Source: CAZYHS01 sp964647545
Lineage (GTDB): Bacteria; UBA10199; GCA-002796325; 1-14-0-20-49-13
Reading direction: 5' to 3'
NCBI GenBank assembly: GCA_964647545.1
Contig: CAZYHS010000007.1
Location: 9,652-73,651 of the forward strand
DNA length: 64,000 bases
Of the stretch, positions 1 through 7,842 are shown piece by piece. Position numbers and translations under genes: made by a program. Each line of letters opens with the position of its first letter. The stretch's first letter is position 1. The notes beneath the pieces were generated by a model, which worked only from the letters and a program-made list of their open reading frames with translations, did no database searches and was not told where the DNA came from.

Positions 1-710
1 CCAAGCCCTTTAAGTTCGGTGCCGCTAAGTTTGAGTTCGGGAATGTTTACGGCTGAGAGGTTGATGTAGTTGCGCAGATTTATCATGTGCCAGTCGAACG
101 TCGGCGAGTTTGTAAAAACGCCGATCGGGTTATCGTAAACTTTGCGTTCGCCGCCGGCATATTCGATGACGATCGACTTGCCAAACCTGTCGTGAATTAC
201 AAAATGTAACGGCAGCTCGCCGCCAAGACGCTTGGAGCCATCAACAACTCTCACCTTTTCGATCGCACGCTTTACTTCGTCAACATTTTCAAAGTTCGTG
301 AGAATCCACGTAAGCACTTCGAAGTTGGAAATTGTTTCATGCGCTTTTGCCGCTTCGAACGTTTGATATTTTGCAAAACCGGGGAACAAAAGATTGCCGG
401 CCGAAAGCCCCTTTTCGTTCATGCCGTCGCTTAAATAAGGAAGCCCCAGCGCGTTCATGCCGACAACGCCGTATCTGGCCCTCCATTTCAAGCCGCCGTT
501 TGAGGCGTCGGGGAGCGTGCCTGCATATTCTGTGCCGCGAGGAATGACGGCGATTGCCGATTCGGGACTGACCTCCCCCTCCATTGTGCGCGCGTAAAAA
601 ACTTTTCCGTCGCTGGTTTTAATGCGAACGCTTGTGCAGGCGTCGGCCCCTTTGACCGGAAGCGCCGCTACAAAAATTGCGGCGGACAAAATGATAAAAA
701 ATTTACGCAT
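1..710 (-). CDS. Choloylglycine hydrolase / penicillin V acylase family protein, 3'-truncated by window edge
   Basis: The reverse strand is open from an ATG at 710 to the window edge, giving 236 residues of a longer protein. A signal peptide (MRKFF..., hydrophobic to about residue 19) ends in GADA just before Cys25. The sequence then reads CTSVRIKTSDGKVFYART, typical of linear-amide C-N hydrolases of the N-terminal-nucleophile fold, in which the Cys exposed by processing is the catalytic residue. An AGGGGGAG ribosome binding site lies just upstream of the ATG. The family cleaves amide bonds in bile salts, penicillin V or N-acyl homoserine lactones; the substrate cannot be told here. The signal peptide implies a periplasmic or secreted location. 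The C-terminal third is missing from the window. Confidence 0.85.
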   Translation of the reverse strand, partial: MRKFFIILSAAIFVAALPVKGADACTSVRIKTSDGKVFYARTMEGEVSPESAIAVIPRGTEYAGTLPDASNGGLKWRARYGVVGMNALGLPYLSDGMNEKGLSAGNLLFPGFAKYQTFEAAKAHETISNFEVLTWILTNFENVDEVKRAIEKVRVVDGSKRLGGELPLHFVIHDRFGKSIVIEYAGGERKVYDNPIGVFTNSPTFDWHMINLRNYINLSAVNIPELKLSGTELKGL

Positions 711-797
711 AGCTCCCCCTTTTTGGATGTGCCAGCGTTTGAACATAACGAGGCCGAAATTGCAATCGGGTTGATTGTTTTGTGTCGATTTGTCCGC

Positions 798-832
798 AAA
801 AAAGCCCCAAGTGGTTTCACTTGAGGCTTTTG
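798..832 (-). terminator. Rho-independent terminator after the propeller lipoprotein gene
   Basis: Arms AAAAGCC-CAAGTG and CACTTG-GGCTTTT face each other around a four-base loop. Read on the minus strand the hairpin is followed by a T run. It lies just past the stop codon of the upstream minus-strand lipoprotein gene and before the promoter region of the hydrolase gene. Confidence 0.8.
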
Positions 833-850
833 GAAGCGCGGACTATCTGG

Positions 851-2956
851 CTATTCCACGTACTTAAGAATACTTCCCCCCATGCCGACAAAATAGGCTT
901 GGTTGGCCAACAGCCCCCAAACTCTATTCAGCCAATTTTCGCTAAGGTTGTTGATCTGCGAGAAGCTCTCGCCGTCGTATGAGAATATCACTTTTTGCGG
1001 CCCCGATGTTGAAGCACTACTTCTGCCGGCAATGATATAAAGCTTCTCTCCGGAGAGCCCCCATAGCGAAACAATTGCAGCACCGGTTGGGTTCCCCTTG
1101 ACCGTCCAATTAGTACCGTCGAACAGATAGATATTTCCGAGAAGGTCGCCGGCATAGACCTCTGTCGGCGACAGCGCAAGAACACTTGAAAATGTCTCAT
1201 TGGTTCCGGCATCGAGCGTCTCCCAGCTTGTCCCGTTGAACCGCTTTACAAAGCCGTTATCGCCTACAACGAAAACGTTCGTGTTTGAAGAGCCGGAAAG
1301 GGCCCGAATTTCTCTTCTTGGAGCAACGTTGGCGTCGGTAGTCCATGTTGTCCCGCCGTCTGCAGAACGAAGGACGTTCGATTGACCCGCAGCAAATACT
1401 TTGTCGGCGTCAAGCACCAAAACGTCCATGAGACAATCGCCGTCGATATCTTCTTTAACCTGCCAATTCACACCGTCATATTTAACTACCTCGCCATAAA
1501 ACTCATCGGTGCCGCCGCATGTGACGGCATAAATGTTGTTTCCATTTGCCCCGTCTATGTCTCTAAATGTTGCCACCGTCGGACTGGTCTTTAGCGGCTC
1601 CCATGACGTGCCGTTATAATATAGAATGGTTCCGCCGTTTCCGACGGCAAAAAGATTATTCGCGGCGGTTCCCCATATGCCAGACAAATCCCAGACGTAT
1701 GTGCTGCTTTGCAATGTCCATTTAGAGCCGTCGTAATGATTCAGCGAACCGTAATCACCCACGACATAGACATCGTTTACTGACGAACCCGAGACTCCGT
1801 TGAAATAAATGCCATAGGGGTAATCTTCGTCTCTCCAAGAGTTGCCGTCATAGCGGTAAATTGCGCCCCCCTTGCCAACCGCATATATATTGGTCGCTGA
1901 AGTCCCCCATATCGAGCTTATTTTGGCATAAACGTCGTCAACGCAGTCCCAGCTTGTTCCGTCGTAGTGAAACATCTGGCATGAACCGGAAAATGGAACG
2001 CCGGCGACATAGAGATTACGTCCTGAACTTCCCCAAATGGCGTTAAACATGTAGTTCGTATCTTCAAAAGTTTTAAACCGATACCAGCCGGTGCTGTCTC
2101 TCTTGAGAACGTTTGAACTCCAATCGACGGCATAAATCTCGTCACTTGCAAAACCTATCATCGAGGTAATGTTCGATATGCTTTCGCTTTGTTGAACGCG
2201 CCAGTCGGAACCGTTCCAATGCAGAATTTGCCCCCTCTGCCCGCTAACATAAACGTCGTCGGCGGACGAGCCCCACACGGTAAAAAGTCGTCCACCTTCG
2301 ATATCGACATGGTCAAGCAACCACGAGCTGCCGTCATAGCGCATGATCACACCGTCGCTGCCGACCGCATAGACATTGGAAGACGATGTCCCCCAAACCG
2401 CAGCTAGATCGGAATATGTCCCGCTCTGCATTAGCCGCCATGTTGAGCCGTCGGAAAAAAGTATCGACCCGTTGTCGCCGACTGCGAAAATCTCTGTTGC
2501 CGACGCGCTCCAAACCGCCCTGACTTCGTTCCCCTGCGGAAGCGGGTTCATCCATGAAGTAGTGCCGGCGGCCTGAGAAGCGGTTTTGAATGTAAAAGTG
2601 TAAGGTTCTGTAAGCGGATTGCCGGAAGTGTCTTTGACATCTGCGGAGACCGTCAGCGTGTAATTTGTAAAATATGCGAGATTGCCAGAATGGGTAATTG
2701 TTGCCTCATAGCTTGTGGGGTCGTAATCGACGCCGAACGTGACCGGGTCACCTGTTTCGGCGACAAAGGTAATTGTAGAGCTGCTCAACGTATCAGGGTT
2801 CATATCCTTCGAGAAGACGATCGACGGCGAGACAAAAATCGGGACAAAAAACGCTCCGTCAGCCGGATAGGTCGAAGTGACCGTAGGAGGCGCGGAACTA
2901 CCGCCGCACCCCGCCGCCATAAGCAGCGTACACAAAATCAACAGATATTTTTTCAC
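851..2956 (-). CDS. Lipoprotein with SbsA-type Ig-like domain and about 14 propeller-like repeats
   Basis: 701 residues starting from GTG, with an AAGGGGG ribosome binding site. The N-terminus is a lipoprotein signal with lipobox LLMAAGC (Cys17), so the protein is probably anchored in the outer membrane. Residues about 25-130 match a bacterial Ig-like (Big_5/SbsA) domain (PADGAFFVP, TFTFKT). The rest consists of about 14 repeats of 40-45 residues with a core like VWGTSATNIYAVGKGG followed by I.YYDG.SW. Such repeats fold as beta-propeller blades, and 14 would fit two seven-bladed propellers. No enzymatic motif is visible. It is transcribed alone and ends at a hairpin terminator. A binding or scaffolding role at the surface is inferred only. 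Confidence 0.8.
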   Translation of the reverse strand: MKKYLLILCTLLMAAGCGGSSAPPTVTSTYPADGAFFVPIFVSPSIVFSKDMNPDTLSSSTITFVAETGDPVTFGVDYDPTSYEATITHSGNLAYFTNYTLTVSADVKDTSGNPLTEPYTFTFKTASQAAGTTSWMNPLPQGNEVRAVWSASATEIFAVGDNGSILFSDGSTWRLMQSGTYSDLAAVWGTSSSNVYAVGSDGVIMRYDGSSWLLDHVDIEGGRLFTVWGSSADDVYVSGQRGQILHWNGSDWRVQQSESISNITSMIGFASDEIYAVDWSSNVLKRDSTGWYRFKTFEDTNYMFNAIWGSSGRNLYVAGVPFSGSCQMFHYDGTSWDCVDDVYAKISSIWGTSATNIYAVGKGGAIYRYDGNSWRDEDYPYGIYFNGVSGSSVNDVYVVGDYGSLNHYDGSKWTLQSSTYVWDLSGIWGTAANNLFAVGNGGTILYYNGTSWEPLKTSPTVATFRDIDGANGNNIYAVTCGGTDEFYGEVVKYDGVNWQVKEDIDGDCLMDVLVLDADKVFAAGQSNVLRSADGGTTWTTDANVAPRREIRALSGSSNTNVFVVGDNGFVKRFNGTSWETLDAGTNETFSSVLALSPTEVYAGDLLGNIYLFDGTNWTVKGNPTGAAIVSLWGLSGEKLYIIAGRSSASTSGPQKVIFSYDGESFSQINNLSENWLNRVWGLLANQAYFVGMGGSILKYVE

Positions 2957-3151
2957 AATTCCCCCTTCTATTGTTCGTGAGTTGAAAACAAAAAAGACCG
3001 CAGATTTATAACAAAAAGTGCGACGATTAACAAAAAAATCATCTCACTGCCGTAAAAAAAGCGGGCGAAATTAGCGGAAGTAAACGCAAGATTCTATTAA
3101 GTTTCTGCCACCTCCGCAGTAACGTATGCGATATAATTATCCTAAAAGCAC

Positions 3152-4939
3152 CTAGACATCGCTGCGTTCAGGCGAAACCAGCGCAACAAGCGACTGCCCT
3201 GTCAAGAGAGCCGGCGGGCTATCGGAGGTTATAACCGTCACCGCACTGTTCTCTTGCAGAACAAACATAGAGACCACACGATCGCCCATCGTACTTATGA
3301 ATGAAGCCCAATCATATTTTTCGGTGAAACCGATTATCTTTACCTGCGCGCCGGCTTCAAACTTCTCAACTAAGTCGCTGAAAGTTGCCGGAGGCGAAAA
3401 GAGTATTCTTCCGCGCATATGACTGCCAACAGCTTCCGACTTCGGCGCAAGCTGGTATATTTCGGAACGTCCGAACGCATGGGCATAGTGAAGCGCAGCC
3501 AACGAATTTACCTCGTCATTTGATGTGAGAGCGCACATTCTCCCTATCCCAATCCCGTCTATTTCATCGCCAATATCCTCAAGAAGCGCGCTGCCGAAAG
3601 AGGCTTGCAGCCCATTCATCCTTGCGGCGGTGACATTCGACCAGTTCGTATCAATGAGCGACACTTTGGCACCGGAACGGCACAACGCCTGCGCTATTTC
3701 TCGGGCAAGCGGATGTGCACCGACAAAAAGCAGCCCCTGAAGCTCCTTAGCAGCCACACCCAAACGGCGGGCAATTACGCCGGCACTTAGGCCGTAAACA
3801 ATAACCGTCACGACGATGACCATGAATACGACCGATGCCATCATCTGGGCATCCGCAACGCCGTTTTCTTCAAGTCGAAGCGCAAAAACTGAAGCGATGG
3901 CAGCGGCCACAATACCGCGTGGAGCCACAGCCATCAGAAAGAGCTTCTCTCTAGTTTTGAGACCGGCGCCAATGGTCGATAGCCAGACCGACAAGGGGCG
4001 GGCAATAAAAATTAAGACCAGCATGAACGCGATCGCGGCCAGCGCTGGCAGCTCAGTAAAATCATTGATTCGAAAACGCGCCGCAAGGATAACGAAAATT
4101 CCGGAAATAAGCAGAACACGCAGAGTTTCCTTGAACTGTAGTATGTGACGGACGTCGGCCTTGCGCTGATTGGCCATTGCGATTCCCATGACTGTAGCCG
4201 CCAGAAGACCGGACTCACTCTGGATCAAATTGGATACCGTAGCAACAGCAACAAGAACAAGAAGAGTAACGGCATTCTGCAAAAAATCGGGAACTAGATA
4301 ACGACGAAACATTTCAACTAGGAGTCTTGCCCCTGCAATTCCGAGAGCAATTCCCACTGCCGCAGTTTTGACAAGAACTACGGCGACAATCCAAAAAACA
4401 CTTCTGTCACCGGACGAAGATATCATTTCAAAGGCTAGAACCGCCAGCATTGCCCCCATGGGATCGATGAGAATCCCCTCCCATTTGAGAACAGCGGCTG
4501 CCTTGCCAACCGGCCTCACATGGCGCAAAAGCGGAATTATCACAGTTGGCCCGCTCACGACAAGAATGGCACCTGTTAACACTGAGGTCGCAGGCTGCAT
4601 GCCGAATAGATAATGTGCCGAAAGCGCAGCAATTGCCCAAGTAACGCCTGCGCCGATCAAAATGAGACCTGCCAGAGGCCTCCTTATGGCCGGCAGATCA
4701 GCAATTCGAAGGTTGAGCCCACCTTCGAAAAGAATTATAGAAACGGAAAGAGAGAGGATAGGCACCAGCAGGTCGCCAAACATCAGATCAGGATCTATCA
4801 GGCCGGTTAGCGGCCCCGCAATAAACCCAAAAAATAGAAAGAGAAGAATTGATGGCAAACGCAAGCGCCACGCCGCCCACTGTGATGCAACACCTAGTAC
4901 AATAATTAAAGCTAGACCGACGACGACATTTTCTTCCAT
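3152..4939 (-). CDS. CPA-family cation/proton antiporter with C-terminal Rossmann (TrkA-N-like) domain
   Basis: 595 residues. The start MEENVVVG at 4939 is chosen over an upstream in-frame codon because it has a CAGGGGGGG ribosome binding site. About twelve hydrophobic segments cover residues 1-390 and include LFFGFIAGP, as in NhaP/KefB-type exchangers. The remaining part starts LLFVGAHPLAREIAQAL, a Rossmann nucleotide-binding motif like TrkA-N/KTN, followed by a segment that may be a TrkA-C-like domain. The protein probably exchanges Na+ or K+ for H+ across the inner membrane under nucleotide control. The ion cannot be assigned. The gene stands alone; the left copy of the 80-bp direct repeat lies about 45 bp upstream of the start, so the island insertion touches its promoter region. 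Confidence 0.88.
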   Translation of the reverse strand: MEENVVVGLALIIVLGVASQWAAWRLRLPSILLFLFFGFIAGPLTGLIDPDLMFGDLLVPILSLSVSIILFEGGLNLRIADLPAIRRPLAGLILIGAGVTWAIAALSAHYLFGMQPATSVLTGAILVVSGPTVIIPLLRHVRPVGKAAAVLKWEGILIDPMGAMLAVLAFEMISSSGDRSVFWIVAVVLVKTAAVGIALGIAGARLLVEMFRRYLVPDFLQNAVTLLVLVAVATVSNLIQSESGLLAATVMGIAMANQRKADVRHILQFKETLRVLLISGIFVILAARFRINDFTELPALAAIAFMLVLIFIARPLSVWLSTIGAGLKTREKLFLMAVAPRGIVAAAIASVFALRLEENGVADAQMMASVVFMVIVVTVIVYGLSAGVIARRLGVAAKELQGLLFVGAHPLAREIAQALCRSGAKVSLIDTNWSNVTAARMNGLQASFGSALLEDIGDEIDGIGIGRMCALTSNDEVNSLAALHYAHAFGRSEIYQLAPKSEAVGSHMRGRILFSPPATFSDLVEKFEAGAQVKIIGFTEKYDWASFISTMGDRVVSMFVLQENSAVTVITSDSPPALLTGQSLVALVSPERSDV

Positions 4940-4984
4940 ACCCCCCCCTGACATCAAATATGCATGATTTATAAACGAACAACG

Positions 4985-5064
4985 AACGTAACGGAGCAAG
5001 CGTGGAAATTCAATCGAAATTACTGAGGGTTGCGGCAGGCTACATAAAATCTAAAAGGCAAAAC
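4985..5064. repeat. Left copy of 80-bp direct repeat flanking the 5.1-7.1 kb island
   Basis: An 80-bp segment starting AACGTAACGGAGCAAGCG and ending CTAAAAGGCAAAAC recurs in the same orientation at 7064-7143 with one mismatch (GTGGAAATT here, GTGGGAATT there). Neither copy is coding. The two copies enclose the nucleotidyltransferase module and the unknown 212-residue gene. Confidence 0.95.
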
Positions 5065-5105
5065 ACCAAAAACCGCGACAAATAATAAACAAAAGTCTAA
5101 AAATC

Positions 5106-5789
5106 CTATGTCAACAAACCCGCGAGCTCTGATTCGCCTATTTTTTTAAGGTTCAATAAGACGGTCTTCTGCCATTTGTGATGCATGGAATCAAAAATGG
5201 CTTTCACCTTATTCATTCTCTTTTTATCTGCAGCCAAGAATTTCAGTAACGCTACAGCTTGAGCCCTGTCTTTTTCGGCCTTATCCCTCGACTTTCTCCT
5301 GTCGAAGATGATGAGCTTATGCAGGGCATATGCGGCCGGGTGCGGAAGTCTGAGTTTTAGACTTTGATATTGGATGGTAATTGTATTCTCAGCAAGAAAG
5401 TTTAAAAACCGCAAAGGCTGGGCATTCAAACCAAGTTGTGGCAACGGATACGGCTTATCCCGCCCTCTGCCGACCTCTGGGATAAGGAACTCAACGATAA
5501 GTTCCGGGTGGTCGAGCCGCATGTACCCGTATTCTCCTTTGAAATCGATAATGAAGCCTAGTTTTTCAAGAATAGCCGGAACATCTACTTTCTGTTTAAA
5601 ACGTGGTGGCAATGGCACGAGAAAATCTATATCCCTCGTTCTGATATCAGGAAAGTATTCACCCTCCTTGAAGTAGTACCTGTAAAAATAGAGACTCCAG
5701 CTGCCGACAATCACGACGCCGTCCAGAACGCTGGTCTCGTCGAGCATTCTCAATACACGCATACTCAAGTTAAGCTGACTCTTTTCCAC
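5106..5789 (-). CDS. Nucleotidyltransferase-fold protein, possible toxin/defence component
   Basis: 227 residues. The N-terminal part has the NTase signature VGSWSLYFY (G29-S30), then RDIDFLV (Asp53, Asp55) and a third acidic residue in LIVEFL (Glu100), the layout of metal-binding residues in MNT/AbiEii-like nucleotidyltransferases. A later PAAYALHKLI...KDRAQAV segment resembles the helical tail of AbiEii-type proteins. All three acidic positions are present, so activity is plausible. Its start overlaps the end of the upstream 105-residue gene by 20 bp, indicating translational coupling. The pair sits in the direct-repeat island. It could be a toxin-antitoxin or abortive-infection pair. The fold is well supported, the function is inference. 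Confidence 0.75.
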   Translation of the reverse strand: MEKSQLNLSMRVLRMLDETSVLDGVVIVGSWSLYFYRYYFKEGEYFPDIRTRDIDFLVPLPPRFKQKVDVPAILEKLGFIIDFKGEYGYMRLDHPELIVEFLIPEVGRGRDKPYPLPQLGLNAQPLRFLNFLAENTITIQYQSLKLRLPHPAAYALHKLIIFDRRKSRDKAEKDRAQAVALLKFLAADKKRMNKVKAIFDSMHHKWQKTVLLNLKKIGESELAGLLT

Positions 5790-6087
5790 GCAATGATCTC
5801 CTCAAAAACGTTATCTGTTTTTTTACCTGATTCAGGAGTTTGGTGAATCTGGCACGATCCTTTTTTGCGTCCTTATACTTCTTTATCTCTTCCGCTAAAA
5901 GCTTCCCCTTGTATTTATAGACAAGTTTTCCGTTTTTCTTGCTCACCAGATAATAATAACGGTGTCCCTTGATGTTCTTGGCCACAAGCGCGCCCTTGGG
6001 AAGTTTTCGCATTGCAGACTCATATCCTTTTTTCATACGCAGCGAATTTTTGAGCTCCTCTTTCAGAACACCTTTTATGACACCCAT
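5770..6087 (-). CDS. Small basic partner of the nucleotidyltransferase gene
   Basis: 105 residues, Lys-rich and mostly helical by composition. It contains LPKGALVAKNIKGHRYYYLV, a pattern I associate with small proteins encoded beside nucleotidyltransferases of unknown role. The C-terminal half (KKYKDAKKDRARFTKLLNQV) looks like a long amphipathic helix. A strong AGGAGGG ribosome binding site precedes the ATG. A 12-bp inverted repeat ends one base upstream of that site. Gene order (small basic protein first, NTase second, overlapping) fits an antitoxin-toxin arrangement, but nothing in the sequence shows DNA binding or neutralisation. Confidence 0.7.
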   Translation of the reverse strand: MGVIKGVLKEELKNSLRMKKGYESAMRKLPKGALVAKNIKGHRYYYLVSKKNGKLVYKYKGKLLAEEIKKYKDAKKDRARFTKLLNQVKKQITFLRRSLRGKESA

Positions 6088-6101
6088 ATTATCACCCTCC
6101 T

Positions 6102-6143
6102 GTTACCCAACCGGAACCCATATTTGAGCATCGGTTGGGTAAC
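6102..6143 (-). promoter_or_regulatory. 12-bp inverted repeat before the nucleotidyltransferase module (candidate operator or leader hairpin)
   Basis: GTTACCCAACCG at 6102-6113 is the exact reverse complement of CGGTTGGGTAAC at 6132-6143, with an 18-base spacer. On the coding strand the distal arm runs straight into the AGGAGGG ribosome binding site of the 105-residue gene. It could be an autoregulatory operator, as in toxin-antitoxin modules, or a 5'-UTR hairpin. Confidence 0.65.
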
Positions 6144-6265
6144 AACCTATCATGACAACAGATACAGTGACAAGAAAAACATAAGGCATAAAAACTATCG
6201 AAAGAAAGAGACTGTAAAAAGAATTGTGAAGCTGATGATCCCCAATTAGGCGTTTTGGGGGGCAA

Positions 6266-6394
6266 TTATTTTTGTGCAAAGGCCTTTGCTTCCAACTTAT
6301 CAAAAAAACCTTCTTTGCCATACTTACGAATTAGATAATTAAACTGCCCGCGATAGTTGCGGGAGAGTAGCTTTTTATTTGTTTTGATTACATA
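6266..6394 (-). pseudogene. Possible C-terminal remnant of an unknown gene
   Basis: The minus-strand frame ending at 6266 encodes a plausible protein tail (SRNYRGQFNYLIRKYGKEG, then FFDKLEAKAFAQK and a stop). It opens only after a TGA near 6397 and has no start codon or ribosome binding site. It overlaps the end of the 212-residue gene by a few bases. It may be the leftover end of a gene damaged during island assembly, or chance. The rest of 6088-6387 holds the inverted repeat and nothing else I recognise. Confidence 0.25.
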
Positions 6395-7026
6395 TCAAAC
6401 CAAACACATTTTCTATCAAAAGAATGCAATTTAGACATGCTCCAGTTAACCTTTACAACAGTTCTGGAATTATCGGAATCCAACTGAATTAGATACTTAT
6501 AGCTATGACTTGCCATTTTTTTAGCAGACCCTAGGAGTATAATACTCTTAAATGGGCTCTCACCAAATACTTTCTGAACAGCATCAATTGGAATCGCAAT
6601 CCCCGTACTGGTCTTCATCAATACAACCAAATTAACTTTTTTATCACCCTTGGAGTACTTCTTTTCCTTTATCCATTCAACTAATTCGTTGAATGATTTT
6701 GAGCCTGAATACTTCTCATGATACTCGACAAGTTGGAATGCCTGCACGCCCCAGCCCTTTTCAGGCTCTTCAGTTTGCGGCTTCATGAAGAAATCTATCC
6801 CTCTGTAAACTGACTCATTTTCATTTACATACGCAATCTGCAATGATCGGCCCATCCAGATTTGAACAACATGCGCAAATTCCACAGCTGCTAAAAACTC
6901 TTTTTGATTTCTATCATACTCTTTTCCCTGATTGCATGCGTTGAGAGCTGCAATCATACTATTTACCGACACCCATCTCTTTTGTTCATCTATGCTATAA
7001 AGAGTGAATTCATATTTTTGCATCAC
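6388..7026 (-). CDS. Hypothetical protein of the direct-repeat island
   Basis: 212 residues starting at GTG 7026 or the next codon, ATG 7023; an AAGGAGG ribosome binding site serves either. I do not recognise a family. The protein is soluble, with no signal peptide or membrane segment, and mixed alpha/beta in composition. It has an N-terminal region MQKYEFTLYSIDEQKRW and a core VNLVVLMKTSTGIAI. Base composition is clearly more AT-rich than the flanking housekeeping genes, which suggests recent transfer. It lies inside the same pair of 80-bp direct repeats as the nucleotidyltransferase module and is transcribed in the same direction. It could be a third component or independent cargo. Confidence 0.65.
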   Translation of the reverse strand: MMQKYEFTLYSIDEQKRWVSVNSMIAALNACNQGKEYDRNQKEFLAAVEFAHVVQIWMGRSLQIAYVNENESVYRGIDFFMKPQTEEPEKGWGVQAFQLVEYHEKYSGSKSFNELVEWIKEKKYSKGDKKVNLVVLMKTSTGIAIPIDAVQKVFGESPFKSIILLGSAKKMASHSYKYLIQLDSDNSRTVVKVNWSMSKLHSFDRKCVWFDM

Positions 7027-7063
7027 AAATCGACCTCCTTACAATTTTGAAACGTAAATTCTC

Positions 7064-7143
7064 AACGTAACGGAGCAAGCGTGGGAATTCAATCGAAATT
7101 ACTGAGGGTTGCGGCAGGCTACATAAAATCTAAAAGGCAAAAC
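7064..7143. repeat. Right copy of 80-bp direct repeat flanking the island
   Basis: Matches 4985-5064 in 79 of 80 positions, same orientation, unit distance 2079 bp. After the repeat both copies continue toward a CCGCG motif, but the left copy carries a short extra ACCAAAAAC. The right copy lies about 30 bp from the tRNA-His terminator. Confidence 0.95.
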
Positions 7144-7174
7144 CGCGTGAAATGGAAAAAAGAAAATAGAGAAA

Positions 7175-7211
7175 GAAAAAATGGCCTCGCATTAAGCTCG
7201 GCCATTTTTTC
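7175..7211 (-). terminator. Terminator of tRNA-His
   Basis: GAAAAAATGGCC and GGCCATTTTTTC form a 12-bp stem right after the CCA end of the tRNA on the minus strand, followed by a T-rich stretch. Confidence 0.85.
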
Positions 7212-7212
7212 T

Positions 7213-7288
7213 TGGGGTGGCTGACGGGGTTCGAACCCGCGACCCCCTGAGCCACAGTCAGGTGTTCTGCCGCTGAACTACAGCCACC
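7213..7288 (-). tRNA. tRNA-His (GTG)
   Basis: The minus strand folds as a complete tRNA. The acceptor stem GTGGCTG pairs with CAGCCAC. The extra 5' G (position -1) lies opposite C73, the hallmark of tRNA-His. The anticodon stem CCTGA/TCAGG encloses loop CTGTGGC with anticodon GTG. The T loop is TTCGAAC, and CCA is encoded in the DNA. A TATAAT box lies upstream. Confidence 0.96.
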
Positions 7289-7321
7289 ATAAAAAATTAA
7301 ATTATATCAACTTGCCGCTGT
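7276..7321 (-). repeat. tRNA-His 5' end plus promoter, first copy of a duplicated segment
   Basis: The segment AACTACAGCCACC, an AT stretch, then ATCAACTTGCCGCTGT recurs at 7439-7481 with small differences in the AT stretch. This copy belongs to the intact tRNA-His gene and contains its -10 box (TATAAT on the minus strand). Confidence 0.75.
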
Positions 7322-7438
7322 CCCCTACATAAACACTCCTCGAATATAAAACAAAGTCATTCTCGGAGCATTCCGGGGAGCCACCGCTGTAAACGTCTCG
7401 TCCGCCTAAATCGCGCCCGATCCGTTAACATCGGCGTC

Positions 7439-7484
7439 AACTACAGCCACCAAAAAAAATTGTAATCAACTTGCCGCTGTCACC
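7439..7484 (-). repeat. Partial duplicate of tRNA-His promoter and first 13 tRNA bases
   Basis: On the minus strand this copy reads GACAGCGGCAAGTTGAT, a TACAAT box, then GGTGGCTGTAGTT, the first bases of tRNA-His, after which tRNA homology stops. It looks like the remnant of a second tRNA-His gene or of a recombination event. The rest of 7289-7555 holds no gene I can support. Confidence 0.65.
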
Positions 7485-7555
7485 TTCAAAAGCCTGCCGC
7501 TCCTACTATAAAACCCCGCGATTAATCAACTACTTTTTTATCGACCCCACCCCCC

Positions 7556-7744
7556 TTAGCACCCACAACTATCTTTCTTTTTTGTGCTGCTGCAGCAGCA
7601 GGTCCCGATGACACCCTTAATAACAACCAACCCGCCCAAAACATAGAGCGCAACATTCGTCCAACTCGGATTGGCCCAAACAACCGCGACCACAGCCAGT
7701 CCCAAAATGATTGTGCAAACGCACGGCGTCCACTTCTTTTCCAT
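7556..7744 (-). CDS. Small two-helix membrane protein with Cys-rich tail
   Basis: 62 residues. There are two hydrophobic segments (about 9-24 and 30-48) and a C-terminal tail with CCCSSTKKKDSCGC. The ribosome binding site is AAAGGGGGAG. The four to five terminal cysteines could bind a metal or cluster, but this is inference. I do not recognise a named family; small DUF2892-like membrane proteins are similar in layout. It is divergent from the DUF134 regulator next door. Confidence 0.65.
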   Translation of the reverse strand: MEKKWTPCVCTIILGLAVVAVVWANPSWTNVALYVLGGLVVIKGVIGTCCCSSTKKKDSCGC

Positions 7745-7842
7745 ATCTCCCCCTTTGTTTTTTAAATAACCACCGCCCTTGCCATTAATGAAACCTGTCT
7801 TCTAAATCAACCCTTTTCATCTTCCGACCAAAATCGTAAGAA

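Noticed and set aside
6103..6321. 72-codon minus-strand frame upstream of the NTase module
   Set aside because: No ribosome binding site and no domain; it runs through the 12-bp palindrome. The region fits a regulatory leader better.
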